A DNA stretch of 64,000 bases from NCBI RefSeq assembly GCF_910596095.1, contig NC_056539.1, positions 10,419,501 to 10,483,500 on the forward strand, written 5' to 3'. The notes below the pieces were generated by a model. The model was not told the origin of the DNA and did no database searches. It saw only the letters and a program-made list of their open reading frames with translations. Origin of the DNA: Thunnus maccoyii. Its lineage: Eukaryota > Chordata > Actinopteri > Scombriformes > Scombridae. Shown piece by piece: positions 37,801 through 49,287 of this stretch (position 1 is the stretch's first letter; each line of letters starts with the position of its first letter). Made by a program: the position numbers and the translations under genes.

Positions 37801-40688
37801 TCAATAAATACAGTATATAAAAGTCCTGTTTGACATTGGCATATGCACTCTCCCTCATTTAAATAATGCTAGCTCTGTGCAACAGCAGTAATCAACCTGA
37901 GTGCCGCAATTAGGCTTCCTTTCTGCTTTTTTTCCTTCACATCGTACATGTACACTTGATGACTTAGAAGCTTGTTGATTGATATCTGTGTATTTATTTT
38001 GTATTCATCTACTATAGGAACTGCTCAGATCGTGTGGTGATGCTGGAGGCCTCAGTGGAAACGTACAAGCGTAAACTGGAGAATCTTGGTGATCTGAAGA
38101 GGCAGATGAAGCTGTTGGAGGAGAATAACATGACCTACATGCACAACACTGTTAGTTTGGAGGAAGAGCTGCGCAAGGCCAACGCTGCACGCGCACAGCT
38201 CGAGACATATAAGAGACAGGTAAATTATTTCCAACAATTGAAAAATTAAAGGGAAATCCAACCTAAAATAAAATTCATGTTACAGTATAAATTTATTTGG
38301 TTTAATATGTGAATTTGAAAGTTTCTTTAAGCTGAACAGCTGAGTTTAGTGTCATACTCTGTTTTGTCTGTTAATATGTGGTTTCACATGCTTTCTGTCA
38401 GGTCCAGGAGCTACACAGGAAGTTGTCTGAGGAATCGAGGCGAGCAGACAACCTGGCCTTTGAGATGAAGAAGTTGGAGGAGAAGCATGAAACTGTGCTG
38501 AAAGAGAAAGAGGTGTGACAGCTTTTGAAACGTTGGAAGAATCGGCAGGAGGATGTGTTGGTCACACTTTTTACTAACATTTGTACTTTTGTCTTACTCA
38601 CCACCAGAGGATCATCATCGAGAGAGATTCTCTGAAGGAGATCAACGAGGAGCTGCGCTGCACTCAGGCTCAACAGCACCAGCTCTCCCAAGCAGGTCTC
38701 ATGGGATAGTCACATCTGACAATGATGCTACTTTACCACTTGCCTCTTTGATGTGCTAAAATGCACAAACTCTCTTCCCATGTAGGAATGCTTCCTTCCA
38801 GCAGCCCAAGCCATGATAACCTGGCAGCTGAATTAATACCCATTGAGTACAGGTAATAGACAGTTTCTGACAACAAATTTTCTCTATTCTCTGTCTGTGA
38901 TTGCTGACTTTATGTGTCTGGTTGTTTTAGAGAAAAGTTCATCAGGCTGCAGCATGAGAACAAAATGCTGAGAGTGCAGCAGGAGGAATGTGAGAGGGAG
39001 AAGATCGCTGCTCTACAGGCCCAGCTTCAGGAAGCACATAAGACACGCAGTGAACTGGACACTGAGAACAGGTTAACAGTGTTTCTGTGTCTTTGTAAGT
39101 CAGCCAGATATAGATGGCTGCTTTGCTGTTCATCATTTTTAACTTTGTTATGTTGTGTGTCCTGATGTATTCTGTTAATTTATAAATTAATTCTTCCTGC
39201 ATGTTTCCGTTTCCTTCCTCTGCATGGTGATCAATCTGCAGATTGGGTCGAGAGCAGGTCAGTGAGCTGCAGCAGCAGGTCGAGGACCTCCAGAAGGCTC
39301 TGCAGAGTCAGGCGGCCAAACCTGATGATGTGAGTGTGCCGTCACGCACTGGCACGAATACAGAGAAAATGTCCCACAGAGTTAATCTTATTAGGCTGTT
39401 AGACTTTGTGCTGACATGGCATTGTGGAAATAAATCACATTAGTTTATATTTTTAGTCAAAATTTTAAACTGATTTTAGAGGTAAAAGTCCACAAATTGC
39501 ATTTTATTTGTTTATTTTGCAATAAAGAATTAATTACTTTGACCAAACATAACCTTTGTATTTGTATTAAAATCTGCTTAATTTTCTTTTTTTTCAGTCA
39601 AACCTGAAGCGGAAACTCGATGCACACATGTAAGTATACATTTATTGGTCAGTGATATACATAAGTTGAGAGATATATATATTGAATTTCAGTTTTCTCC
39701 ACTAGATGGAGGTAAAGAAACAGCATTTGTCTCCTCAGGGTCCAGCTTAACGAGGCCCAGGACGAAATCATGAAGAAGAAAGAGCTACTGGAGGACCTTC
39801 AGCCTGACAACACTCAAAACTGTAAGTATCATATCTTCAATCACTAGTCTAAGTTTGCCATCATTACACCACCTCTGCAACATCTGGAGTGGAAAATGCA
39901 AACTTGTCTGCAACACTGTACAGTATGAGTGAAATCACGACTCATAACTTTTCATTTCTAAGCCCTGAAGCTGGATGAGCTGATGGCTGCTCTGAAGAAG
40001 AAGGATGATGACATGAGGGCCATGGAAGAAAGGTACAAAATGTACCTGGAAAAAGCTCGCAATGTGAGTGATAAGAGTATCATTTCTCTTTTAATGTTTG
40101 TATTTTATTCTCGTGGTTGTTGTCGTTTTATCCGACCCGTGTTCAGAAGTGTCCATTCTTTCCTGCTTGTAGGTGATCCGAGCACTGGACCCGAAACTGA
40201 ATCCAGCCACCGCTGAGATCCAGGCTCTGAGGAACCAGCTGGCAGACCGGGACAAGCAGATTCTCAACCTGGAAGTAAATCAGCATTTTGTGTTGTTCGC
40301 AGTTAAATGTTTTTAATATGAAAGTATTTCTTCAGGAGTGTTTTTTTTTTTTTTTTTTTAAACCTAACTGATTTCATTTTGCCTCTCAGCGTCAGTGTGA
40401 ACAGGCCAGACTGAGAGAGTATGAGGAGAAGCTGATTGTCACAGCGTGGTATAACAAGGTAAGATCCAAGATGATTTCTGATTTATACCCTGCCCTTCAT
40501 GACTAAACACTAAACATTGTCTTTCTCCTCAGAGTCTGAACTTTCAGAAGTTGGCCATTGAGTCACGCCTCGGCCGCACCTCCTCCATGCTGTCCCCTGG
40601 CCAGTCCTTCTTGTCCCAGCAGCGGCAAGTCTCAAACGCCCCGCGTCGGGCGCTCTCCATCAGTGTGCCTGCCACTACCTCCAAGTAG
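28812..40688 (+). CDS. hook1: Hook1, microtubule/dynein cargo adaptor
   Basis: Hook proteins activate dynein-dynactin and link it to endosomal cargo in the FTS-Hook-FHIP complex. Exons: 28812-28856, 30822-30907, 32317-32389, 32925-32975, 33816-33948, 34275-34342, 34587-34649, 35489-35572, 36950-37113, 37211-37351, 38018-38219, 38402-38512, 38608-38695, 38786-38852, 38931-39071, 39242-39329, 39598-39629, 39739-39821, 39963-40063, 40173-40274, 40390-40458, 40533-40688. They join in phase to 715 residues (human HOOK1 728). Residues 1 to about 160 form the calponin-like Hook domain (LQTFNTSAPC, DDNWRLK, ELGRLLQLILGCAVKC, MTLEESVQHVVMTAIQE); the rest is mostly coiled coil. Hook1 rather than Hook3 is favoured by EELEKQLIEVQHRNDELTSL and AWYNKSLNFQKLAIESRL. 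The neighbouring CYP2 genes repeat the human HOOK1-CYP2J2 order. No lesion seen. Confidence 0.97.
29672..29945. repeat. partial hAT-MITE copy (hook1 intron 1)
   Basis: It shares long stretches with the complete element at 31642-31956 and the copy at 33475-33720 (cattatcgattaatctgc..., aaaatgtcagaaaatagtgaaaaat...), ending at ...attgttgcagct. The left terminal repeat is missing. Confidence 0.6.
30110..30490 (-). mobile_element. LTR-like fossil, possible solo LTR (minus strand)
   Basis: Read on the - strand, the block begins near TGTTTTGTCTTGAG. It then has a TATA-like box (tatataggta, about 30258) and, some 65 bases later, AATAAA (30190-30195), followed by a U5-like stretch. That promoter-then-polyA layout is typical of a retroviral or Gypsy LTR. 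No internal genes flank it, so it would be a solo LTR, and the ends and family are uncertain. Age unknown, probably old. Confidence 0.35.
31206..31498. mobile_element. palindromic piggyBac-like MITE (TTAA-flanked)
   Basis: It starts CCCTCCTGTTGTCC and ends GGACAACAGGAGGG, flanked on both sides by TTAA (31202-31205 and 31499-31502). The TTAA target site and the CCC start are hallmarks of the piggyBac superfamily. The two halves are inverted copies over more than 100 bp each, so the whole element can fold back on itself. No transposase. It lies in hook1 intron 2. Confidence 0.8.
31642..31956. mobile_element. hAT-type MITE with 8-bp target duplication
   Basis: The ends are tagggctgcaac and gttgcagctcta (inverted, one mismatch). 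The flanks caccagtg (31634-31641) and caccagtc (31957-31964) match at 7 of 8 bases, the target-duplication length of the hAT superfamily. The interior is AT-rich and non-coding. This is a common teleost repeat; partial relatives occur in hook1 introns at 29672-29945 and 33475-33720. Confidence 0.8.
32271..32310. repeat. (GT)n(GC)n tract at hook1 exon 3 acceptor
   Basis: Alternating purine-pyrimidine sequence (GT, then GCGT and GCGC) runs almost to the exon 3 acceptor (gtgcag, 32311-32316). It occupies the place where a pyrimidine tract is expected. Alternating tracts of this kind can adopt Z-DNA. Confidence 0.9.
33475..33720. repeat. second hAT-MITE copy in hook1 intron 4
   Basis: It matches the interior of 31642-31956 over most of its length (gtcagaaaatagtg, caaagatattcagttt, gcattaaatagtcacattttt). 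The similarity continues upstream into non-MITE sequence (about 33340-33470 against 31530-31640), so this copy arose by segmental duplication rather than independent insertion. Confidence 0.6.
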
Positions 40689-41186
40689 ACCTTGTCACAC
40701 ACACAGAGCCAAACGTCTGACCTTATTCAGTTATGGGAAAACTCCACCTTCACTCCCTCCCACAAGTGAGCACTCAAGTGACCTTAAACACATCTGCTCT
40801 CAGTGCTTGGGGGAGGGGTCAAGGATGAGCTGATTGGGATCAATGAGCATTTACTTATCGAGCACAACCCAACCCTAAAGGTCACCCAGCTGAGGTTATA
40901 GAATACAATCCTGAAGTTCACTGGCTATTAGTTGACCTTGCATAGAACATTAACCCACAACCTGTTTTCACCTCACTAGCTAAAGTAGCGTGCACTCTCC
41001 CTACCACTGACATAGAGCATATTTCCCCTCTGCCCTTTATGTTTGCTTTGCCAACTGCAGACTCAACTGAATTATTGCTGTAATCAATTAGCATTTGCTC
41101 TTATATCCTGTCATGCTGTCTACTTGGTCAGGAATGAGAGAAATGTAAATGAATGCTTCACAATTTTATTCAGAATTAGAGCCCAT

Positions 41187-41188
<2 letters not shown>

Positions 41189-41236
<48 letters not shown>

Positions 41237-41237
41237 A
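41189..41237. repeat. (AT)n microsatellite in hook1 3' UTR
   Basis: About 48 bases of TA/AT dinucleotides with one 'catat' interruption. It lies about 500 bases after the hook1 stop. Confidence 0.9.
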
Positions 41238-42366
41238 TATGAATGTGATTTTTTTTTTTATAAAGGCTAACTTGAATGCTAATGCCTACTAAATGTAACT
41301 TAAGATGATTGTTGATGTATGTAGAACTGTACCATAATACTATGCAGTCGAGGGGGCAGTAATGTGGTCATCCAGCAGACTGCTGCAGAGACAAATGTGC
41401 TGTGGTTGTCTTTCTTTCCAAAGTCATCTTTGAGAAAATGATTGCTATATTTGGTGCTGGCCACCAACTGATGTTAAGCATCAACTTAAGTCACAAAAAT
41501 TTCACTAAAATGGAACAAGCCCATCATGTTAAGCTGTGAAAATCCTATGAAGTGATCAGCCTTTGAAATACTGCAAAAACAAATCCTACACAAGGAATCC
41601 AGGACTAGTGTATTTTATGTATTTTCTATACTCCTGAGTGTGATTTGACTTCTGTACTGGCAGCATGCTCTAAATGAAAACTGTCAGGCCTTTATATTCA
41701 TTGAGTATATTGAATCCTATTTAGTGGTTAGTAATCAAGACTATTATCTACCAACTTGTTATTCTGTAATGTAAAACATGATTTTAACACCAGCTTTTGA
41801 TCCAAATGTCAGATCCAGGTTAAGCATTCATATTGTACCTGCAAATTGTAACTTCAGAGTTTTAACTACTGTGGTGGATATTGTATTTAGTCATGTTTTC
41901 AGGCTTTTTAGTGGCGGTGGAAGTTCAAAGTGAAGAGCCATGTAAAGAAGCAGGTGTTTTGTTTTGTTTTGTTTTTTATATTGTGGGTTATTGGCTCTCC
42001 AACTTAATGGAGTCTTAAGTTAAACTGCACTAGCTTCAGAACATGAAATGGCTGTTGATTGCCTTGTCACTCTGTATGTCTGCAATAACACTAGAGAGGC
42101 ATTCTGTTATGATGGTTTTGCCATCTGTGATCTGTAGATGTACTGTATGTCAAAGCGCTTTTATTTTCCTTTGCAGTGAATGATTCTTGTAGATTGCTGA
42201 TTTAAAAGCTGTCATTTATATATAAAAAAGAAGTATGATCAAGTAGCACAGCACAGAAACTACAAGTGTAGTAAATGTTTGTGTATAAATGAAGAACAGT
42301 GAGGAAGGCATCATGGATTTTCAGGAATTTAAGGAGTTAAATTTTAAAGCCTTTGGTTTTCTTGTG

Positions 42367-42372
42367 AATAAA
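42367..42372 (+). terminator. hook1 polyadenylation signal
   Basis: Three overlapping AATAAA copies (aataaataaataaa) begin here. The opposing signal of CYP2 gene A lies at 42492-42497, so hook1 and the CYP2 cluster end about 100 bases apart. Confidence 0.65.
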
Positions 42373-42491
42373 TAAATAAATTCTTATTTTCTAAGAGTGT
42401 GTTTTACATTCAGTAGCATCAACCTCTGTTTGGGTCCAAAAATGAAAAACGCAGGAGGGCTGCATTCTTGAAAAATCAGAGCTAAAATTTG

Positions 42492-42497
42492 TTTATT
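42492..42497 (-). terminator. candidate polyadenylation signal of CYP2 gene A
   Basis: TTTATT on the + strand reads AATAAA on the - strand, about 580 bases past the gene A stop at 43078. The interval between them (42500-43077) shows no other gene and is read as 3' UTR. Confidence 0.5.
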
Positions 42498-43077
42498 TCA
42501 TCATCGACAGGTGGATGTTTAAGCACCTACTGCTCTCAGCACCATTCAGAAATCAGATGATACACAGGTGTTCATGTACAGATGAGTCCATGTCATGAGA
42601 GCATCCTCATGGAACAATTAAGAAGCAATTTACCGTACAAATCAACCACATCAGAACAGATGAAACCATTTAAATGTTCCCCCACAAGAGAGAAAAGGAG
42701 GAAAAATTATTTTACAAAAGTGTTTTTTTTTCAGGTATATTTGTACAGTTGAACTTGGAAGAGTTTTGCTGCTGATTTCTGGACAAAATAATGTCAGCTT
42801 TGGAAAAAGTCACATGCTGTATTATGTGATCACTGCATGTGTAACAGACGGCATGCTTTAGTTCCCCTTCATTAGCTATTATAGGAAACATCCTATGTCA
42901 CCATTGTCAGCTCCAGTCATCCAGTCAGGAGCTGTAGACAGGACACATTGTTGAATGCTCTCTCTACAGGAGTGGTAAAGAACATGAATGGTACTGGCCA
43001 CAGTTGCAGCAGATGTTGTCTATAACATTTTGTGGCCTTACTGTATCATATAGTCTACAAGAGACAGACTGCGATGT

Positions 43078-46000
43078 TCAACGGGCCTTGGCATAGATCT
43101 TAAAAGGTTGTGGTGTGCGTGTGGCTCCAATGATCCCTTCTGTACTCAGCTCAACTCCATCCAGAGTGGAAAAATAAAACTTCTGCAACAAACTGACGAG
43201 AAACAAGAACAGCTCTGTTCGAGCCAGGCCTTCGCCCAGACATGCACGCTTCCCTGTGAAAAACAAAGCATGAGTCTCACTATCTACTTACAGGCACACA
43301 TTTTCTCCAGCCTATATCACTTGACTCCTCGTGGTTCAATTTTCTAAAAATGTTTCATTACCTAATCAGTTAAGTATTAGTTAATTATGAAAGTTACCTG
43401 CAGAGAAAGGTAAAAAGGCATCCCTCCTCACAAACTTGCCCTCAGCATCTAGGAAGTGTCCGGGGTTAAAGGTGTCTGGAGTCTCCCATTCATTTTTGTC
43501 AAACAGCACTGAGGTCAAGTTTGTCATCACAGATGTTCCCTGCATACAAGATGAGTAAAAAAAAATCAACTGGTTGATATCTACAGCACAAGGTTTGTAA
43601 GCATAAATATAATCGAACATGGAAAGTTTACACTTTTCATAAGCTTAAAAGAAAATTTCATACTTTATATACAAACAGATAAGATAGGAAAATTGTTTTC
43701 AGTACAGGCGCACCTTGTTGACAGTTTTCTAGAGGTCAGGGGTCATATCAGCAAGGTGTTAACAAAAAACACAGCTCAATCAGGGGTGTCTACTGAAAGG
43801 TGTTTTAGCTTATGCGGGTGTGTACAGTAGCATTCAATCAATTATCACTCAATTGTCTTGTCAAATGTTCCTGTGTCATCTATTTCAGCAGAATTTTAAA
43901 TATTAGTATAATCTTCACAAACATGAAGTCCCAGCGTAAAAGACAGAAATTCCATAAGGCTGTGAGGAGCAACATGTATATGATTTCAGTATTCTTTAAT
44001 TCAGTGATTATTAGTAATAAAAAGTACACTAAAAGTATTTTTAGCATTATGTGCCTTTTTAGCTTTTCAAGTATAAAGATCCAGGTGAAATTAAGAGAGA
44101 TCGTGTTAATTGCAGCAACATTAACTGACTTTCCCCACATTATCATATTTCAAACATCACAAACTGCACAGAAAATGACATGTTGGTTTTCTGATAAACA
44201 CATAATGGGCCAGTTTTGTGTAGTTGTTCAATGAGAAGATGATGCACCTTGGGAATAAAGTAACCGCCCAGTGTCATATCCCTGGCGGCCATTCTGAGTC
44301 CGTTGAGAGGAACGATGTTTCCCATCCTCTGGATCTCATGGATGACAGCGTCGGTGTAGGGCAGGTTGGGTTTATCTGCCATAGTTGGCTGCCGGGTCTG
44401 TCCGATCACTCTGTCTATCTCTGCCAGGACTTTGTCTAGGAGGTGAAATAAAAGATTTTTAATTGATCAGGTATAGTGACTTCTCTCTACTTGAAATATT
44501 TCAGTTAATATCACATTATACATGAGTCTTTTTGGCTGATGTGGATGTTCTCATAATAATAATCTATAAAATAGATTAATGTTGGAGTGATATCTCTGGC
44601 TATCTCTCAAATAACTGGTATCCTTGTGGAAAAAACAGCCAGTAGCTCCTCTGAATTACAGTAGCAAACATTTACTGTCTTACTTAAGAGACTTCAAGTC
44701 TAATTAAAGAACAGACACAGTTCCCTGTGCCACCCTCATATATAATAAATAGCAGTTTTCATCTGTAATACAAAAGAGTAGCTCTATATCAGCAGGAGCT
44801 GGAAGTATAACATCTTTGATCTTCATTGTGTTCTTCATGCTGTTTATTTATCTGCTCTTTTTGCTGCTGCTGCTGTTGTTGAAGTTTTATCTGAGCAACC
44901 ACCCTGGATATGAGGGTTCTTGATGAGGTAGATGAGGCCCCACTGCAGGGTCTTTGAAGTGGTTTCACTGCCAGCAAGGAACAGATCCAGACAACACAGA
45001 ACCAGGTTTCTTTCATCAAAGCCCAGTTCACTGTTTCTGTTGCGCTGTCAGGCAGAATGGAGGGACAAACATACGGTCAGCTTGGAAAAGAGATAGTTTG
45101 TGTTTCTCATTTCAACAGTTGTGAGCACCTACTTTCTCTTCTAGGAGGAAGGTGTCGATGTAATCTCGTGGGTTGCTGGGGTCCAGATCCAACTTGTGCC
45201 TCTCTATCTCAGACCTGATGGATGCCTCCAAAGATTTGGAGTTGCTGAAGATGTCATTGTGAGGCCCAGGCAGATGTTTCATCAGTGCTGGGAAAGCATT
45301 GTAGAGCTGTTTGGAGAGAAAATAAGGGACTTATTCAGTGGTGCTATTTTAAATCCTTTGACAAGTAAAAAGATATCAAAGTGGCTTTCAACTTTTTCTG
45401 TTGAAATAAGTTTTAAGTTCATGCTGTACGAGTGAAATCAGTAACTGCAGATATGCACAAATCTGCATTCTTTGAGCTGCATGAAATAAATAATTTTGTC
45501 CACAGTAAATTTAAAAAGAGCAGCCACAGTGTAATATACTGTAGACTACATGTTTAACATGATATATTTCTTCTCAATTACACTTTCCTATTGACATAAA
45601 TTAAGAACTTGCTTGTTAACATGTTGGTTTTGATCCATGTTATGAATGGATGTCGCCATGTGAGGTTGTTCAGTGTGTCTGAGCTGCTTTTGCATCTTAC
45701 TAGAGCCCATATGGAGCCTTCCAGATAGGCCATCTCTGTCAGATTCTTCAGCATGCTCTGGAAGTTCTTGTCACTGTAGTCAAACCGTCTCCCAAACATT
45801 ATCTGGCAGATGATGTTGGCCACTGCATTGTTTAAGAGGGGCACGGGGTCAAATGGCTCACCTGAACAAAAGAAAAGTCTCATGTCACGCTGCACTACAT
45901 ATACTGTGTTTTGATTTATTGAGTTATATTTTGCTCTCTTTTCTGTTGCATTGTGTTTGCCAACCTTTCTCCTTCTCCATGGCCTCCTGCAGATGGCGAC

Positions 46001-47379
46001 TCTCTTCACAGATGCTCTGCTCAATGGTGCTCTTGGCCAAACCAAAGGTACGTAATGTGGCCATGGCAAAACGCCGCTGTGTCCTCCACATTTTCCCATT
46101 ACTGAAGAAAAGACCCGCTGAGCAACAAAGAAACCAAATAATTTTGGTCAGACGGTGGCCAAGTACCAGGCTGATGCATAAATTCTGTAATACTGCATAA
46201 AGACAGGTGACCAACTAAAAGAAAAACTGGTACAGGTCTGAATGCTTGACCCCTACAGTGAGGGGATCCGGTGGCAATGTTATGCTGTGGGGGGCATTTT
46301 GCTGGCTTGGTTTGGGTTCACTTGTCCCGTTAGAGGGAAGGGTCAGTGCGGCACACAATTTTCATATTCATCAAACCATTCAGTGACCCCTTGTGCCCTC
46401 TGGATGGGGGCATTGTCATCCTGGAAGAGACCACTCCCATCGAGATAGAAATGTTTCATCATAAGATGAAGGTGATCACTCAGAATAACTTTGTATTGAT
46501 TTGCAGTGACCCTTCCCTCTAAGGGGACAAGTGGACCCAAACCATGCCAGCAAAATGCCCCCCAAAGCCTAACAGAGCCACCTGATCCCCTCACTATAGG
46601 GGTCAAGCATTCAGGCCTGTTCCAGTTTTTCCTTTGATTTGTCAGCCGTCTGTATGTGTGCTATAAATTTGTGTGAATCACCTGAGTTTCCTGAATAAAT
46701 TCTGGTCACCATTGGGATGTAAGGCCGGTCCACAAAGTTGTCAGCTTGTGTCACTATAGCTTCCTTCACCATCTTCCACCCAGTTATGAACACTGTTTTG
46801 TCTCTTCCCAGACGCATGCAGAACACATTCCCATAAACATCAGCTAGCTGTGGATGCAGGAGCAGAGAATAAGCGGCCTGTTGTCTGGCATGTGACCCTG
46901 ATAAGATGCATTTTTCAGGACAATATTTTCTGTGACACTGTGACTTTCTGTCAACAGGTTTTTAGCATTGTTTCTTACCATAGTCTCATAAGGATTTAAA
47001 CATTTTTGATATTTCTCCATTCTTGAGGACCTGTTAAACCCATATGAAGGAAGTAACTGTATACTGAAGTAGAAAAGTTATTACTAATTAGCAATTTTAT
47101 CCTTTTGAACATACTGAAATTGTTCAGTATCAGATAGAAAAAAACACTAATGCCTAACATGCAAATGTCTTGATGCTGCCATCTTACCTTGGTTAGATAA
47201 ATGTGAGGCTGTTTAGGATCAATGCTGAAGACATTTCCTAAGAGAGGGAGAGTCGGTGGCCCCGGAGGAAAGTTGGGTGGATCCTTTTTGTTCAGAAAAT
47301 ACGCTATGAGGAGAATGGCAAAAATAAAAAGCAGCACTCCCCTGATGTCAAGCCGCAGCAACAAACCACATATCCACAT
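43078..47379 (-). CDS. cytochrome P450 family 2, gene A (CYP2J/N/P-like)
   Basis: A microsomal haem monooxygenase; relatives oxidise arachidonic acid and xenobiotics. Exons (- strand): 47379-47188, 46847-46682, 46117-45965, 45861-45701, 45306-45133, 45044-44903, 44435-44248, 43539-43398, 43253-43078. The nine-exon CYP2 structure is in phase and gives 497 residues. I chose the ATG giving MWICGLLL because copy B starts MWLYNFLL there; an in-frame ATG 60 bases upstream is possible. Visible: N-terminal anchor ([14 protein letters not shown]), proline hinge PPNFPPGPP, helix C WRTQRRF, I-helix AGSETTS, K-helix EIQR, and haem-binding FSAGKRACLG split across exons 8 and 9 (Cys ligand in exon 9). Intron 2 holds a Tc1-derived fold-back. 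No lesion. The exact subfamily needs a tree; location beside hook1 supports the CYP2J orthogroup. Confidence 0.95.
46221..46632. mobile_element. Tc1/mariner-type DNA transposon remnant, inverted arms
   Basis: On the - strand, 46606-46343 encodes the C-terminal half of a Tc1-like transposase ([18 protein letters not shown], then [12 protein letters not shown] with the catalytic Asp-containing DNAP motif). On the + strand, 46223-46345 repeats the outer ~120 bp in inverted orientation (gaatgcttgacccctac...). The result is a hairpin-capable structure within intron 2 of CYP2 gene A. It is a fragment without the N-terminal DNA-binding part or true termini. Confidence 0.8.
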
Positions 47380-47439
47380 TGTGAAGCAGAGGAGAAGACT
47401 GATGAGGATCAGTGTTTGGCCCCTCATTTCCCTCATCAT

Positions 47440-48253
47440 CTATTCCTAGTTAGCGATGGGCTGGTGCTCTGCTGACTCACCGCTTAAGTCGACATAATGA
47501 TCTATGTGTTTGTGACAGGAAGTTGGGATATCTCTTCACTAAACAAATGAGAAATGTAGGCTAAGAATTGACTGAAAATGTACCCGAACACAGAAATGAA
47601 ACAGAGAGCAGTAAACAAACAACAGAAAGTGCTTTGTATTGTAAGGCTAAATTATCAACGAATGATGTAGTTAACTTCCAACCAATCACTGCCATGCACA
47701 TTTCTGTCCACCTCTATTATTCCTCACTTTTATGCATGGAGTAGATCACAAAAAGTTATGCAAAGTATTACAAAAAAAAAGGTGATAATCCTGAAACTGT
47801 GGACATTTCTGTCATTTATGATATGGATATAATGTTTTTGTTTCCTGGTACTTGTGTTCAGGAGGCAGGTGTTTCACGCGTTGTTAAGTTATAAAAGGAG
47901 ATGGAACTTTACAAGCCATAAGCAGCACAATGCTACTCAGTAGACTTATGCCTTTACATTCAAAATTTTACTATGACTACTAACAAACTTTACAGATCAT
48001 AGTATATTTGAGCCTTTTTTATGTATTCTTACAGCTGGTATTTATATAATTTTAAAGTGATTACAATTTTCTCCAGATTTTCCTGATGGCATGAGTTTGT
48101 TTGTGGAAAATGTGACAATTTTGATGAAAATTGTTGTAGTCTGTGTGCTGGGGTCAGATTAGAGTCAGTGTAGTATTACTTGATTATTCATGATACTACC
48201 ACCAGATGGTGCCAAAGTAAGACATTTTAAATCCTCTCCCACAAAACTGCTTA
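47440..48253. other. CYP2 gene A upstream region
   Basis: About 260 bp next to gene A (47440-47700) is copied upstream of pseudogene C (55650-55918). A GCGTG core, the xenobiotic response element consensus, occurs on the - strand at about 47876-47880, roughly 500 bases before the ATG. Such short motifs are frequent by chance. No gene is seen. Confidence 0.4.
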
Positions 48254-48505
48254 CAATGTAAGTGATGGAGGACAAAATTGACAGTCCTTGTTTTGAACCA
48301 AAATCTATTTAAAAGTTTATCTGAAGATAATATGAAGTTTCAGCCATCTAGAATTTGTCAAATAAAGTGGATATCTTCCACAGTTTTCCTCTTTGTGTCT
48401 CAACAGACAGTGTTTTCCTGTTCAGCTGCGGTGGAAGAATCATAACAAAAAGAGGGGATCTGGCACTAAAAAGACTAGACTTTTTGTCCTCCATCACTTA
48501 CATTG
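48254..48505. mobile_element. short TIR element (MITE) between CYP2 A and B
   Basis: The ends are long inverted repeats: caatgtaagtgatggaggac at 48254-48273 and its reverse complement ending cattg at 48505, with aaaa following on the inner side. The interior is non-coding. Superfamily not assigned; flanks are AT-rich and I could not fix a target duplication. Confidence 0.7.
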
Positions 48506-48580
48506 AAAATGAATTATGATTATGATTGAGGAATGATTACAGCAAGAAAAATATATCAGTGCTCATTTGGGCACCTGATT

Positions 48581-48835
48581 GTTGTTTTAGGACAGACTGG
48601 AAACATTGTGAACCTGTCCCTCAACCCTCTCTTGTGTGGCCAACAAGGAGAACTATTTCCCTATTATTTTACCTTCTCTAATACGAGTTATGTCCTGGAT
48701 GAATAATTTCATGTTAGAGTTGTGCACAAAAATAACTTATAATTCCCCCATAAAATCATAAAACTATTTGAGTGCACAAATTCCTACACTGTTGTTTTAG
48801 GACAGACTGGAAAAATTGTGAACCTGTCCCTCAAC
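48581..48835. repeat. pair of 45-bp direct repeats, 210 bp apart
   Basis: gttgttttaggacagactgg and the following 25 bases occur at 48581-48625 and 48791-48835 with one mismatch. The left edge of the B/D tandem duplication (48626) falls at the end of the first copy. Copy D keeps only the second. Confidence 0.75.
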
Positions 48836-49287
48836 TCCCATGTTGTAGCCATGAATATATATTGCATTGTGTTTTTACCAATGACCTAAACCACGGTTGT
48901 GACACATATCATCAAATCATTTATTATTCATTTACAAATATATTCAAATGATTTGTCAATGATTGTTTTCATATTAACTAATGGCTTATAAATGACCCTA
49001 AAAGGCATCATTACTATAAAGAATAGTATAAGAAAATGTATACATCTTGCCATTAATCATTACAAGGACAAAGTGTAGAATCACCACAATAATCTTTTTA
49101 TGTATAGTAACTGTATCACACAGAATTTAATGTACAGAGCAGAAAATGACCAGGTCCTCATGACATGAGAAAATCATACAACAGACAAAGGTTGAGACAA
49201 AGCTTACTCTGCTAAAATGTTTTGGTTAGTATGATTGCTGTCCATGTCACATAATGCTGGTTAGATAAAAATGAGATGTTGCATAAT

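Larger units (their letters stand above)
40689..42395 (+). other. hook1 3' UTR
   Basis: No coding potential follows the TAG at 40686-40688. The stretch ends at overlapping AATAAA signals at 42367-42380, giving an inferred 3' UTR of about 1.7 kb. It includes the AT microsatellite. Confidence 0.6.

Noticed and set aside
28812-40688. Identification as hook3 because an RNF170-type gene is next door
   Set aside because: The coiled-coil and C-terminal sequence follow HOOK1 (for example HRNDELTSLAEE and WYNKSL), and the CYP2 neighbours fit HOOK1.
44789-45031. 80-codon - strand frame near CYP2 gene A exon 6
   Set aside because: It is the wrong frame of exon 6; the correct frame gives the I-helix AGSETTS.
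46343-46606. An active Tc1 transposase gene
   Set aside because: Only the C-terminal portion is present, without the N-terminal DNA-binding domain or terminal repeats of a complete element.
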